A DNA stretch of 64,000 nucleotides from Dillenia suffruticosa (Eukaryota; Streptophyta; Magnoliopsida; Dilleniales; Dilleniaceae), in the NCBI GenBank assembly GCA_033439265.1, contig JAVTVX010000027.1:15001-79000 (forward strand), in the 5' to 3' direction. Within the stretch, counting starts at the first letter, position 1. Each line of letters starts with the position of its first letter. A model generated the notes under the pieces. It was not told where the DNA came from, ran no database searches, and worked only from the letters and a program-made list of their open reading frames with translations. This document shows positions 47,061 to 58,600 of the stretch, in pieces. The translations under genes and the position numbers were made by a program.

Positions 47061-49152
47061 ATGGAGGAAGCGGTGGAGGAGATCATGGGACTACTCAGAT
47101 CCCTGCCGGAGAGACCGGGAATAGAGGAGGTGGAGGCGGCCAAGTCTCTGATCGGGAATGTGGACAAGGAAGAGCAGTCGAGGCTGGAAGCCGTCTGCAG
47201 GCAGACCGCCCAAAAGAAGAGGAGCCACCCGGAGATCCCGGAGGAGCTGTTCCTGGTGCTGCAGGAGATGCACAGGAATCTGGAATACTTCCAGAGCAAA
47301 GAGCAGAAGAGGGAGGCCCTCAAATTGCTGGCTCTCGAGAACCTCCACTCCCTCTTTGATGATTTAATCCAGCGAGCCTCTAACTGCCTTCCTTCATCTT
47401 CATCATCATCATCCTTTTCTTCTGCGTCTGCCTCTGCAACTACATCTTCTCTTTCCCAGTTCAATTCTTCCTCCCAGTTCAATTCCTCCTCATCTTCCTC
47501 TGCAGCGACACCAGCGGTTCCTTCCGCTTCTACTTCAACATTCAACTACTCCCTCCACGAGAGCCAGAGCCGGGCGGAGCTTTTCACCAGAGATGACACT
47601 TACTTGAAGAAGACTAAACCCAAACCCAAGCCCACCCCCACCTCCTTCTTTAGCGATGCCATTGGATTTGGCACTCCCATTCCCTCTGCTTCACCCCAAA
47701 TTCTTGATCCTATTCTTAAACCTTTGACTTCCCCTGGTGAGTTCCCATTTCTTCTTCTTCTTCTTCTTCTTCACGCGCACATACATACATATTTATATAA
47801 CATATACTTTACTTAACAGATTTGCCTTGTATGGATGGGGTGGACTGTAACCTGTTTTGTGTTTTATTTTTTGGAACAATTTTGCATGATCCTGTTCAAC
47901 CATTAGAATCTACATGATTAAAAGACTTCAATTGGCATAGTATATATTAATTGAATTTGACAAACAAAAATGATGTCTTTTCAGTTGCATTTTGGTTTGT
48001 GATCTTCTGCTGTAGGTCAACAAGTTAGTGAGAAGCTCAGTCTCATTAAGTTAGCCAGCTTAATTGAAGTCTCCTTGAAAAAGGGCATTCATGACCTCAA
48101 TCTCCACAACAAGATATTGGATCAAATTGAGTGGCTTCCTGATTCCATCGGCAAGCTTTCCACTCTTATCTCTCTCGATTTGTCTGAAAATCACATTGTG
48201 GCCCTACCTCCCTCTATCGGTGGCCTTTCTTCCTTGCAAAAGTTGGATTTGCATTCCAACAGAATCGCGGAGCTCCCTGAGACCATTGCTGATCTACTTA
48301 ATCTAGTCTGCCTAGATTTGCGAGGCAACCAGCTAACGAGTTTACCTGCTAACTTTGGTAGACTAGCCCAGCTAAAGGAGCTTGACTTGAGCTCAAACAG
48401 TCTCTCTGTGCTTCCTGAGTCCATAGGCTCCCTCACTAGCCTCAAGAGACTCAAAGTGGAGACTAATGACATTGAAGAAATCCCCCATACCATAGGCCGC
48501 TGTTCTTCACTCTTGGAGCTTCATGCAGATTATAACAGGCTTAAAGCACTTCCCGAAGCTGTTGGAAAGATCGAATCTCTGGTGATTTTGTGTGTCCGTT
48601 ACAACAATATCAAACAATTACCTTCCACAATGTCATCTCTCACAAATTTGAGAGAGCTTGATGTCAGTTTCAATGAGCTTGAAGCAGTCCCGGAAAGCTT
48701 GTGTTTTGCTACCACAATCACCAAGATGAACATAAGTAACAATTTTGCAGATCTAAAGTATTTACCAAGGTCTATTGGCAACCTTGAGATGCTGGAAGAG
48801 TTGGATATTAGCAATAACCAGATACGGGTCCTTCCTGACTCTTTCAGGATGCTTTCACATCTTTGTATTTTATGTGTTGATGGGAACCCTTTGGAAGTGC
48901 CACCGCTAGATATAGCTGAGAAGGGTGCCCAGGTAAAATTCTAGAATTACAACATTATCTGTAGGCCGGTTTTTTCTGGCTTATCATGGTTTTTATGGTC
49001 TGCAGGTTGTTGTCCAATACATGGCGGATCTTGTTGCCAATAGAGGGCTGAAGTCACAACCAGTTAGGCAGAAAAAAACTTGGATGCAGATGTGCATTTT
49101 TTCCAGGTCCAACAAAAGGAAGCGTGATGGTTTGGATTACATGAAGGCTTGA
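47061..49152 (+). CDS. PIRL: Plant intracellular Ras-group-related LRR protein (PIRL4/5-like)
   Basis: Cytosolic leucine-rich-repeat protein related to animal Shoc2/SUR-8 Ras-binding LRR proteins. PIRLs are plant-specific and their partners are poorly known. Exons 47061-47736, 48016-48932 and 49006-49152 join in phase with GT-AG introns to give 579 residues, slightly longer than Arabidopsis PIRL4/5. Residues 1-110 form the conserved helical N-terminus (EEIMGLLRSLPERPGIEEVE, LVLQEMHRNLEYFQSKEQKR). Residues 112-160 are a Ser-rich low-complexity linker. About 245-525 hold roughly eleven LRRs of the LPxxIGxLxxLxxLDLxxN type. The C-terminus is the family tail WMQMCIFSRSNKRKR...DYMKA. The start agrees with the family and has purines around the ATG. 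PIRL4 versus PIRL5 is not decided. A further intron may lie in the 3' UTR (49161-49502). Confidence 0.92.
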
Positions 49153-52100
49153 TCAAGAACGTAAGCAAAATCTGACTCTAATCTCTCCTCTGGGTGAGAT
49201 GTCGAATTGTCTTTTTTTTTTTCCTTTCGCCAATGCTATGCTTAGAAGTAGGATATTTCTGTTGATATGGTTAGAGGATATCTATTTACTTTTGATCCTA
49301 GTTATGTTCTTTTGATTGGTATCACCGCTCTCCTAGAAAGCAATTAGGGCAACATCTTTGTCTTTGATCAATTATCAAAGGATTCCAGGTCGACAGAAAT
49401 ATGCAAAAAGGAGAAAACAAAATGCAGAAATGACTGGATTAGGGGAATCTGCGGTTTAATTATTTTATCCACTCACATAGTTTTTTGTCATTGATACTGC
49501 AGGAAACTAGAGCTGGTCACAAGTTTAGATAAAGTTACACGATCTCTCTTGCCAATCTTCTATGCGTGCAATCTAAAAAAGGTTTCTGGAATCTGCCCCA
49601 TTGTGATTCCTCTGTTTACTGATTCTATATCTTTCTTCTCTGTTGTTTTTTTCCACCACTTAACCTGTATTTTCTTATTTTCTTTGTGTAAATTAAGATG
49701 TACAACAGATTCCAACAGGAAAATAGATGCCATGACAAAACCTGTACACACAGTCCCACATTGTTAATGAAGTACGAGTTTGCCTTTTCCATACTGAATG
49801 TTCTATGGCAAGCCACCAAAAAGATTGTGATTGTCGAACTGTATTTGGGGGCTTAAAGTTGAAGCATCCTTCTAGCTGCTTCAGATCCCATCGGTCTTCA
49901 ATCTAGTTTTGCTAGTAGATACCAGTATGCCGAGCAGCCTGTGATGTGCACTTTCCTTTCTTTACTACTTGCTCGATTATATATGTTCTGGCCTTCTAGG
50001 TCGTTATTATCTTCTGCTGTAAATCTAGAGTTTACATGATCATGGAAATTTTATTTCGTACAATAACTAAATAAAAATAAATTAAAATTATGATTAGGAC
50101 TAAGAAACAATCCCGCTACGCTAATTGCTTGCTTGTACGGGTCATTAACATCTTGGAATTTGGCAGTCTCTCATTCATCCATTTTGTTGAGTGTATATTA
50201 GCGGGTCTATTTCCCAACCCAAACACATATATGTTAGAAATTGATTTTTGGGGGAAGAAAATTTTTAAAGAAAAATAAATGGAAAGATTAAAAAAATTTG
50301 AAAGTGTGAAAAAAAAAAGATTTGTATAGGAGTAGGACAAATATTTTTAAAAGTGGATTGCGGGATCTAGGGTTTTATTGCAATGGAAGAGTTTTTCATT
50401 ATGATGTGAGGCGGCAATTTGCTTTTGTATTTTTTTTAATTGGGTGACGGATATATGAAATTTTGTTTTAATTAATTTTATTAAAGATCTTTTAACATAT
50501 ATTTTTTTTTTATTTCTAAAATTTGAAATTAAGTATTAATTAAGTACTCTATTACTATTTTTATTAGATCAACTTTTATAGGTATGATTTGTTTTTGTAT
50601 GCGTTGCGCATAAGTGGCCTCAAACGGTGAGAGAGGTGAGAGAGCTTATCGTAGCAGAAGAAAAAGTGCTTTGGCACAAATAGGTACGAACATTTTGGTT
50701 TATATTTATGATTTGATCTTGAATTTATAGTAAAATTGACTGATTTTTTATGATAAATTTTGATTGATTTCATTAACAGAGACAAGCTGGGTTGATACAA
50801 ATCAGGGGTTGTATTGTGTTGACCAAGTTTGATCTCACTCTTGTAGTTTGTTTGTTTATTTATTTATTTTTTAAAAATATATCTCAGGTAGAAGAGGGCA
50901 TTAGATAATACTTTAACGCAATTTCTTTATGCTGTGTGGGTCCCATGAATGATACGGCATCCGGCTAGTTTAAAGTACAGGGAAAACGCTTGCACATGCA
51001 AGCACGGTATTGGTGATAGGTTTAGACCCTATGAATGATGGTTATGATGATTCGAACGAGATGATTGGTTTTTTTGGAGGTTTTGATTGATAAGATCTAT
51101 AAAAATTCATTAGAGAGTGTTATGACGAAAGAGATTTCGATACTCAAGTTAGAAAACGATTTTCAAAAGAGACAAAACAGATTGATAGAAAACTCTGTAT
51201 GTCTTTATGTGTTTTATATGTGAGTTCTTGGGGCAAAAGAGGGGACTTACCCAGTTGATCGACCAAAGGTAAAACATAGATTACTCGAGCGAGTCTCATA
51301 TATTTTCAAGATATTAAAACCTTACTTTTCTTATAGAGATGTCTTGAGAGCACGGAGACCACTAGGAGATTTTTTGAGATTTGAAATATTATCGTTTGAA
51401 AAAGTACGGATCTCGAAAAATTCTTTTTCTTATAGACCACAGTCAAAAGTTTTCTTTCTTATTAGGAGAGGTTGACTCTGCATTCCAAGGGGAGACGACC
51501 ATTGCCCTTAACCAAACAAGAGTGTGGAGCACTAAACATGTTTAAAAGCCGAGTAGACGATTATTAAGAGAATGGGTCGTGTCTACTCGTCTAGTAGATA
51601 AATCACACATTGACGACACGTTTCAGATGTGTTATGTTCGGTAGACTCTGTACACGAAAGATTCCAAATCTTATGATAATGGACATTTGGACCGTACTCC
51701 ATCGCGTGGAAATTCAAATCACTGTAATTTTATATGCTTTCAAGTTTATTATTTTACATTCTTATGTTTATGATGAGAATTTGAAAAGAATTGTTCGAGA
51801 GGGCGGGCCTCTCGAAAATCAGGTCCCCCCCGTATCTGCTCTCATTTTCTCTCTGTAAACATTGAAATTACTTTTCCAACTGAAGATAAGGGAAATTCAT
51901 GATTGTAAGTTGTCTTTCTTTTAGAACACTTTTGATTTGAAAGGTCTCAATATGATTGGAGATTCTAATTATCATTAAGGACTTCTCAGATACTTGTAAG
52001 GAAGACACGGAAGATTGCAAAGCTGTTTCTCGAGGTTCAGTCAACAATTTTGAGTTTTGTTATTCAGTAAAAGAAAGAAAAAGGAAAACCAATTCCTTGT

Positions 52101-53394
52101 GTTAATTTTAAGCATAGAAAAACTTCTGTTTGTGTTGGTTGTCCTTTTTGATATTTTTTTCTTTTTCAACTCATGGGGAAGATGTTACAGCTTTATCATT
52201 CATCAAGAAGCTGCAAAATGCCAATCTGGAGATGATTTTTCTTTTTCTTTCTCCTGTTTGGAAGTGTAAAACATAGAAATGTATAAATGAGACACCATAG
52301 AACACGACTGTAGTTGCACGCTCCCTGATCTCTATTTTGGCTTGGTTTCTTCCGCCATTCGCAAATGCGTTTGATCTTTAGCTTTTATCTTTATCTTGGG
52401 AGGCACTCGTGCCACACATTTGCGGTACACTGGTAGGTGCTGTGGGTTTGCTTGTTATTTTATTGAATGCTAAAGCATTTTTTTAAGAGGGAGTGATAAA
52501 ATTCAAACCTAAAATCTTTAATACATGCAAGGGTAAGTGTTAATGTATTTTATGATCGTTGTTGTTAAAAATTCAACTAGTCTAAGTTACTTTCGCAGTT
52601 ATATCAGACTGGGCTGGTCTTTTCTTCATATTTGGGTTTAACTCGGTATGGAGACGGAAAAGAAGAATGTTGAGAGATCCGTCCCACAAAGTCGGTTTTA
52701 CAGCGATCGGTTCAAATTTATTCAGAGTAAAATTTTGGATATTAGGTAGTGCCTTTAGCTAAAGTAAAAAAATAAAAAAAAAAAAAAACAAGGACCCCTC
52801 GCACGACCGACTATGGTGTGGTCAAAAGAGGAGGAAAATTTGGTTCCACGAGAAGGCGGTGTCCTATAAATCGAATATTAAATATCAATACCTATATAAG
52901 AAGAATAACAAAAGCAACGGAGTTTTGGTGTATGGTGGAATAGGACACAACATTTGAAACAGATGGTCGCGAAGCACATTCTTAGGAGGACCAAAAAAGT
53001 GTCTCATCCCGTTCCTGGTTTTGGTATTGGACCTGGTCTTCCGATCTCTCCCAACCTTGCCTTCTGACACGGCAGACTCTTTCTCCTTCTCTCTCTATAC
53101 CCGCCTGATGAACAAATTGGGTGAGGGAGGTGGTTAACCCCCGATATCTTTTTTTTTTAAAAAATTTTTTTATTTGAAGAATTCCAGCCCAAGAAACAGT
53201 TGTTTCCAAAAATATATTTATATCTTTTTTGGAAAGAAAAATTCCCCTTTCCCGGACTGAACCCACTGGATTTTCAAGTCACCCGGGGGTTTATTTGTGG
53301 GAAGTGAAAGGCTAAAAAAACTGAAAAAAGAAGGAAAAATGCGGGTTGTCTCGTCTTCCTGATTGATGTTACACTCCATAAGAAATTTTGGGTT

Positions 53395-53429
<35 letters not shown>

Positions 53430-53488
53430 TTTCTTTACCATTTCAACAAAAGGGTTAAAAGGTGACTTGGATATAACACACAAAAAAG
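49153..53488. other. Intergenic region PIRL-TST
   Basis: 49153-50060 probably holds the PIRL 3' UTR. A donor-like AACGTAAGC lies at 49158-49166 and an acceptor-like ACTGCAG at 49496-49502, with A-rich sequence near 50060-50085. 51040-51560 contains a dispersed-repeat fragment also seen near 59700. 52770-52790 is a poly(A) run. The remainder is AT-rich with no gene I can support. The stretch before 53489 is the TST promoter and leader. Confidence 0.45.
53399..53426 (+). promoter_or_regulatory. (GA)n tract in the TST/MSSP leader
   Basis: About fourteen GA units, 63 bp before the start codon on the coding strand. GA repeats near plant transcription starts are known binding sites for BBR/BPC GAGA-binding proteins; a role here is inference. 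Confidence 0.6.
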
Positions 53489-56400
53489 ATGAAGGGGGCG
53501 GTGCTAGTCGCCATAATGGCGGCAGTTGGAAACATGTTGCAAGGCTGGGACAATGCAACCATCGCAGGTATAATGGGGCCTTCTGCTTCTTTCTTTATTT
53601 AAATATTTTCATAAATCAAATTTCATTTTCCATTATCTTGAAATGCCTTTCATCCATGTTTAGGAGCTGTCATTTACATCAAGAAGGAATTTAAATTAGA
53701 CACTTCACCTACTATGGAAGGACTTACCGTGGCAATGTCACTTATTGGAGCCACCTTCATCACCACTTTCTCGGGGCCTGTCTCAGATTGGCTTGGAAGG
53801 CGTCCCATGATGATAATCTCATCGGTTCTATATTTTGTGGGTGGTCTGGTGATGTTTTGGTCTCCTAGCGTGTATGTTCTCCTCCTGGGAAGGCTGCTGG
53901 ATGGATTTGGTGTTGGCTTGGCTGTCACTCTTGTTCCTGTTTACATATCTGAGACCGCCCCTTCTGAAATAAGGGGCTTGTTGAACACCCTCCCACAGTT
54001 CACAGGTTCTGGTGGAATGTTCTTGTCCTACTGCATGGTTTTTGGAATGTCGTTGATGGAATCGCCAAACTGGAGGCTCATGCTTGGCATCCTTTCTATC
54101 CCTTCTCTTGTCTATTTTGTATTGACCATTGCTTTCTTGCCTGAGTCTCCACGGTGGCTCGTTAGCAAAGGGCGTATGTCCGAGGCCAAACAGGTCCTGC
54201 AGAGACTGCGTGGCAGAGAAGATGTCTCAGGTTCGTTTGTCTCTTTATTCTCTTCCTCTGTTCTATTATCATCAACTGCTCTTCATTGTTCTATGTTTTG
54301 CATGAGTTTGGTTGCCGTTCAAAATGGCTTTTGGCAGATTTTTTTCTTCTCATGAGCAACTCTCTCCCGATGGTCATTCTTCATGGTCCGGCAGATCAGT
54401 TTTACAAGCATCTTTTGTATTTTCTTTTCTATCCTGCCATATCAGAAGAAAATGATGTCATTTATAGAAATGAACAGTCAGTCTTCCTAATTTTGATGAT
54501 CAATGTAAATACAATTAAAACCTTCATTCGAATGACTGAGCAATTTTGAAGTTTGGAGGAGATAAGTACATGTGATAAAGTGATCGATTTATTCATGTTG
54601 TCATGATTGCCTTTGTAGACGTCCATTTGAGTCCCCTGATTGCTTTGGGACAATTGAATTCAGCATCCAGATGGTATAACATTTCTCTCTTTCAAAGTAC
54701 CACCATGTTGAGGTCGTTGCCTTCTTAAAGAATCATCATCAAACAAGGTTTACTTCTGTAATTTTTTCCGACACTAACCAGAAGCTCGCCTATGGATGTG
54801 CAGGTGAGTTGGCTTTACTGATCGAAGGTCTTGGTGTTGGGGGAGACACATCAATAGAAGAATACATAATAAGCTCAGAAAATGAGCCTAGTAACAGCCA
54901 GGAAGACAAGGATCGGATCATGTTATATGGGCCTCAGGAAGGCCCCTCCTTGGTGGCCCGACCATTGACCGGGCAGAGTACTCTAGGTTCGGTATCCCGC
55001 CACGGAAGTACACTTGCCATGGATCCTCTTGTCACCCTCTTTGGCAGTGTCCATGAGCAAGTTCCCGAGACAGGCATTATGCGAAGCATGATATTTCCGA
55101 CATTTGGCAGCATGTTTATTGATGGGGGTAAAAATGATCAATGGGATCAGGCGAGCCCTGAAATAAATGAGAGTGAGTACCACTCCGACAATGGTGGTTG
55201 TGATTCTGAAAAGAATCTTCTGAGCCCTTTGCTTTCTCGGCAAGCCACTGGTACAGAGAAAGGTGTGGGTGTGGGTGTGGCAAGACGTCTCAATAGCCTC
55301 ACGCAACCAACTGCAACTGAAGCAGTTAGTACCACAGACATCGGTGGTGGATGGCAACTGGCGTGGAAACGATCCGAGGTTAGAGGAGAAGATGTAAAGG
55401 GTGGTGGATTTCAAAGGATCTATCTCCACCAAGAAAATATCCCTGGATCTCGCCATGGTTCCCTTGTTTCGCTTTCAGGTGGTGATCTTCATGCGGCAGC
55501 TCTAGTCAGCAAGTCAACTCTCTTTGTCAAGGATGATCTACTTCGTCAGAATCCTCTTCAATCAGTCCTCGAGGCGCCACATGAAACTGCTGGAAAAGGG
55601 CCGAGCTGGGTTGATCTTTGTGAACCAGGAGTCAAACATGCTTTATTCGTTGGGGTAGCAATTCAAATACTTCAGCAGGTAAGCTCCTAACCATGTCGTT
55701 GGAATTTCTGGACTTCTTTTCCCGTTTTTCCTAAAGAATTTATATTATTGTACTTTAGCTCATAATTTTGCCAATATAACTGTTGGTCTCGTGATATGCG
55801 CATTTTGCGCGGTGCTACGAGTGGCATGTACCTTAGATAAGTTCAGCATTTATTTGCCAACTGATAAAGGCAGGATTTGTTCCATGTGTCGGGTCTATAT
55901 TCCATTCCACGGACTCTTTAGATTTTTTTGGTTATTGCAGTTTTCTGGCATAAATGGAGTTCTCTACTACACTCCTCAAATACTTGAGCAGGCAGGCGTG
56001 GGAGTTCTTCTTGCAAACATGGGCCTTGGTTCGGACTCTGCTTCTCTCCTAATAAGTGGTGTCACAACCTTGTTGATGCTTCCTTCCATAGGTTTTGCCA
56101 TGAGGCTGATGGATAGAGCTGGTAGAAGGTAACACTCCTGCTGCTTCATTCCATTTGGGTAAGTCCGCTCCTCAACTACTATTTTTTTTTCCCCTGTTGC
56201 AGATGGCTACTTCTGAGCACCTTACCTCTCCTAATAACAACACTGATCGCCTTGATTCTGGGCAACCTCATTCCCATGGGGTCTGTACCCCACGCCATAA
56301 GCTCAACCATCAGCGTCGTGGTCTACTTCTGCTGTTTTGTCATGGGGTTTGGGCCAATCCCCAATATCTTGTGCTCGGAGATCTTCCCAACGCGTGTCCG

Positions 56401-56641
56401 CGGTCTTTGCATTGCCATATGTGCCCTCACATTTTGGATATGCGATATCATAGTCACATATTCGCTCCCCGTCATGCTCAACTCCGTTGGCCTTGCTGGA
56501 GTCTTTGGCATCTACGCTGTAGTATGCATCATCGCTTGGGTTTTCGTTTACATCAAAGTTCCTGAAACCAAAGGCATGCCCCTCGAGGTCATCTCTGAGT
56601 TCTTCTCCCTTGGTGCAAAGCAGGCTACGAAAACTCAATGA
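53489..56641 (+). CDS. TST: Tonoplast monosaccharide-sensing / sugar transporter (TST/MSSP family)
   Basis: Major-facilitator sugar carrier of the vacuolar membrane; the family moves glucose or sucrose into the vacuole in exchange for protons. Exons 53489-53567, 53664-54230, 54804-55678, 55941-56128 and 56203-56641 join in phase to 715 residues (family about 730-740). The N-terminus MKGAVLVAIMAAVGNMLQGW is the family start in the first membrane helix. Sugar-transporter motifs include DWLGRR (68-73), GRLLDGFGVGL, PESPRWL (about 186-192), FSGINGVLYY, DRAGRR and PETKG (about 690-694). Exon 3 encodes the long hydrophilic loop of about 290 residues between helices 6 and 7, the hallmark of TSTs. 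It includes the conserved blocks YGPQEGPSLVARPLTGQS, DPLVTLFGSVHE and a phosphorylatable-looking SRHGS. It is most like MSSP2/TST2, but the paralogue is uncertain. Intact. Confidence 0.93.
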
Positions 56642-57054
56642 GTGAAAAAAAACAAAAGAATGGAACAGATAATTTGCCGTAGGTGCGCTCTTATGAATTA
56701 CATGCGGCTTTCATTTCATTTGTAATTTGTCTTTCTTATTTTTCGCCCCCTCAAATGTCATTTCAAAGTATCCTTTCACGTGCCATTACACCCAAATGGT
56801 TACATTCTGTATATTTTGAGGTATATTTCATTTCTATTTATCCGGCATAGCATTGGCATGTGATTACAATGAGCCTTTCCTACTCCAAAGACTGTAGGCC
56901 ACACATCAACATGTCCAACCAACTGAAAGTTTGTGATTGTTGTGTACCATATTTCTAAATTAGCTGTGCCTTTTAGGTATATGTTTACCTCTTTTTCCAG
57001 CACCCTCCTGAGTTACCAGAGGAGTGCAGAAATATTGATATAGTAAACTTGATG
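56642..57054. other. TST downstream flank
   Basis: Contains the expected 3' UTR of the transporter. TTTCATTTGTAATTTGTC (56713-56730) is the kind of T-rich/TGTAA sequence found near plant poly(A) sites. No gene seen. Confidence 0.4.
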
Positions 57055-58070
57055 CAAACATAAGGTCAGTCCCTTATCGCTCTATACAGCAAACTCCAAA
57101 CTAAACTTGTTCCTTGCATCAACCTTCTTGTCTCCATATTCTTTCAACAACTTTTCATTGAAAACAAAAGGTGTTGCAACTAGTTTGCACCTTTCCATAT
57201 TGAATTTTCAAAATATCCAAATATATTTGTGCGGGTTTAACAAAAATGTCTGAAGAAATTTGAGAAACTTCAATCCCAGAAAGTATTTCAGGTCTCTTAC
57301 ATTGGTCATCTCAAATTGTTGCTTCAAGTGCGGCATAAACTCATCCTTTTCAAAATTAAAAACTCCAAAGCTTTTGGATGAGACACTATATCAAAGAGAA
57401 ATGCCTTCTCTGCACTTTGAGCAAGTTTGTCCCTTTTTCAGGGAAGGATATGCATGTGGCAAACAGATCTAAACACCTTAAAGCGCTAGACTGATGGCCT
57501 GTCTTCATACTACATCTATACTACATCTCATAAGGAGTTCCTCCTTCAATTGCTATAGTTGGCAACTTGTTTTGGAGATACACAGCAATGTTGATAGTGT
57601 CAGCCCAAAACCTTTAAGAAGACACACAGTGGTGCGCCAAGAACTGCTAGCTCATTCTTCATGCCCGCATCTTCACAAAATTTGATGAATTGGGCAGAAG
57701 TTTACTCTCGTTCATTGTCTGTCTAGAGTGTTTCAAGAGAGCAAATTCAACAGATATTTTACTCAAAGATTGAAAAGATTTGGTCTTAGAAGACAAGAGA
57801 TACACCCAGGCCATTCCCCCCGCCCCCCCAAAAAAAAATATCAATTAATGGGAAAAAAATATTTGTTGTTGATGAAGGATGAATCCTCATTGGTCCACAA
57901 AGATGACTTTAATTTCTCTTTAGCTCTATTGGCTAGAATAAAGGGAAAAGGAAGTTTATGAATTTTTCGCATTTGGAAACACCCACACGCATCAAGCTCC
58001 GGTTTCCTAAGAGGTGAGTTCTTGACTAACTTCTTTAAAGATGACGGTACATGGTCTGCCACAAAATCTG
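57055..58070 (-). pseudogene. Condensed Copia polyprotein relic
   Basis: Minus-strand frames, with many breaks, give Copia blocks in order. GAG-pre-integrase/integrase start lies at about 57990-57840 (HKLPFPFILANRAKEKL, NNKYFF). An integrase core piece follows near 57720-57480, including a decayed version of the FWADTINIAVYLQNKLP block. A remnant of the GSVCYMH/KAEKGIFLGY region lies near 57480-57350. A reverse-transcriptase end is near 57330-57250 (LKQQFEMTNVRDLKYFLGL), with an RNase-H-adjacent piece at 57230-57060. Only about 1 kb remains of what should be over 3 kb, so it carries large internal deletions. No LTRs are assigned. Confidence 0.7.
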
Positions 58071-58099
58071 AAAACTATCGAGTCCATTAGTCCTTAATT

Positions 58100-58600
58100 A
58101 TAAAGCTTGAGGACTATCGGTTTAATATTCTCTCGATCAAGACACTCTCGGCCACTGGTTAAGGTTCACTATTGATTAGGAAAATAATTAATAAATTTCT
58201 CTTAATTATTAATAAAGTTAACAAAGATTGATTAATCAATAATTATTGAATAACTATAATCAATTTATTTATGATTTGTTAAATTTAATAGGTAGATCAA
58301 TGATCAATCAACTCGAATCAATGTAAATATAATTTCTTAAGTTAAAAAGTTGATTTTCATTGATTTTTTCTCTTTTAATTTTGAGTTATTATTTACTTTT
58401 AATCAATTATTTATTTTCTTGAATTAATTGTTAGTTTAGTTAATTTTCAAATCTCCATATTTTTCTTTCCTTAAAAGAAATGAATCCATCATTCCTTGGA
58501 TGACCCAATTCGCCTTGTACTTGTGTTCTGTGAAATAAGTAAATTTAATTTTTTTTATTGACACCCCACCAAAATTTTGGTGTTGTTGTCGGGAACCCTT
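58100..58600 (+). mobile_element. Fragment of a gypsy (Tat/Athila-type) LTR end plus primer-binding site
   Basis: TTTGGTGTTGTTGTCGGGAAC at about 58576-58596 is a mutated form of the tRNA-Asp-type primer-binding site that occurs intact at 63143-63160. The AT-rich 450 bp before it looks like the end of an LTR. The following sequence has no gag I can recognise, so this is a remnant. Confidence 0.5.

Noticed and set aside
47039-47545. 168-residue minus-strand ORF
   Set aside because: Acidic repeat peptide antisense to the Ser-rich linker of PIRL exon 1.
54983-55456. 157-residue minus-strand ORF
   Set aside because: Antisense shadow of TST exon 3, which has the conserved family blocks in sense.
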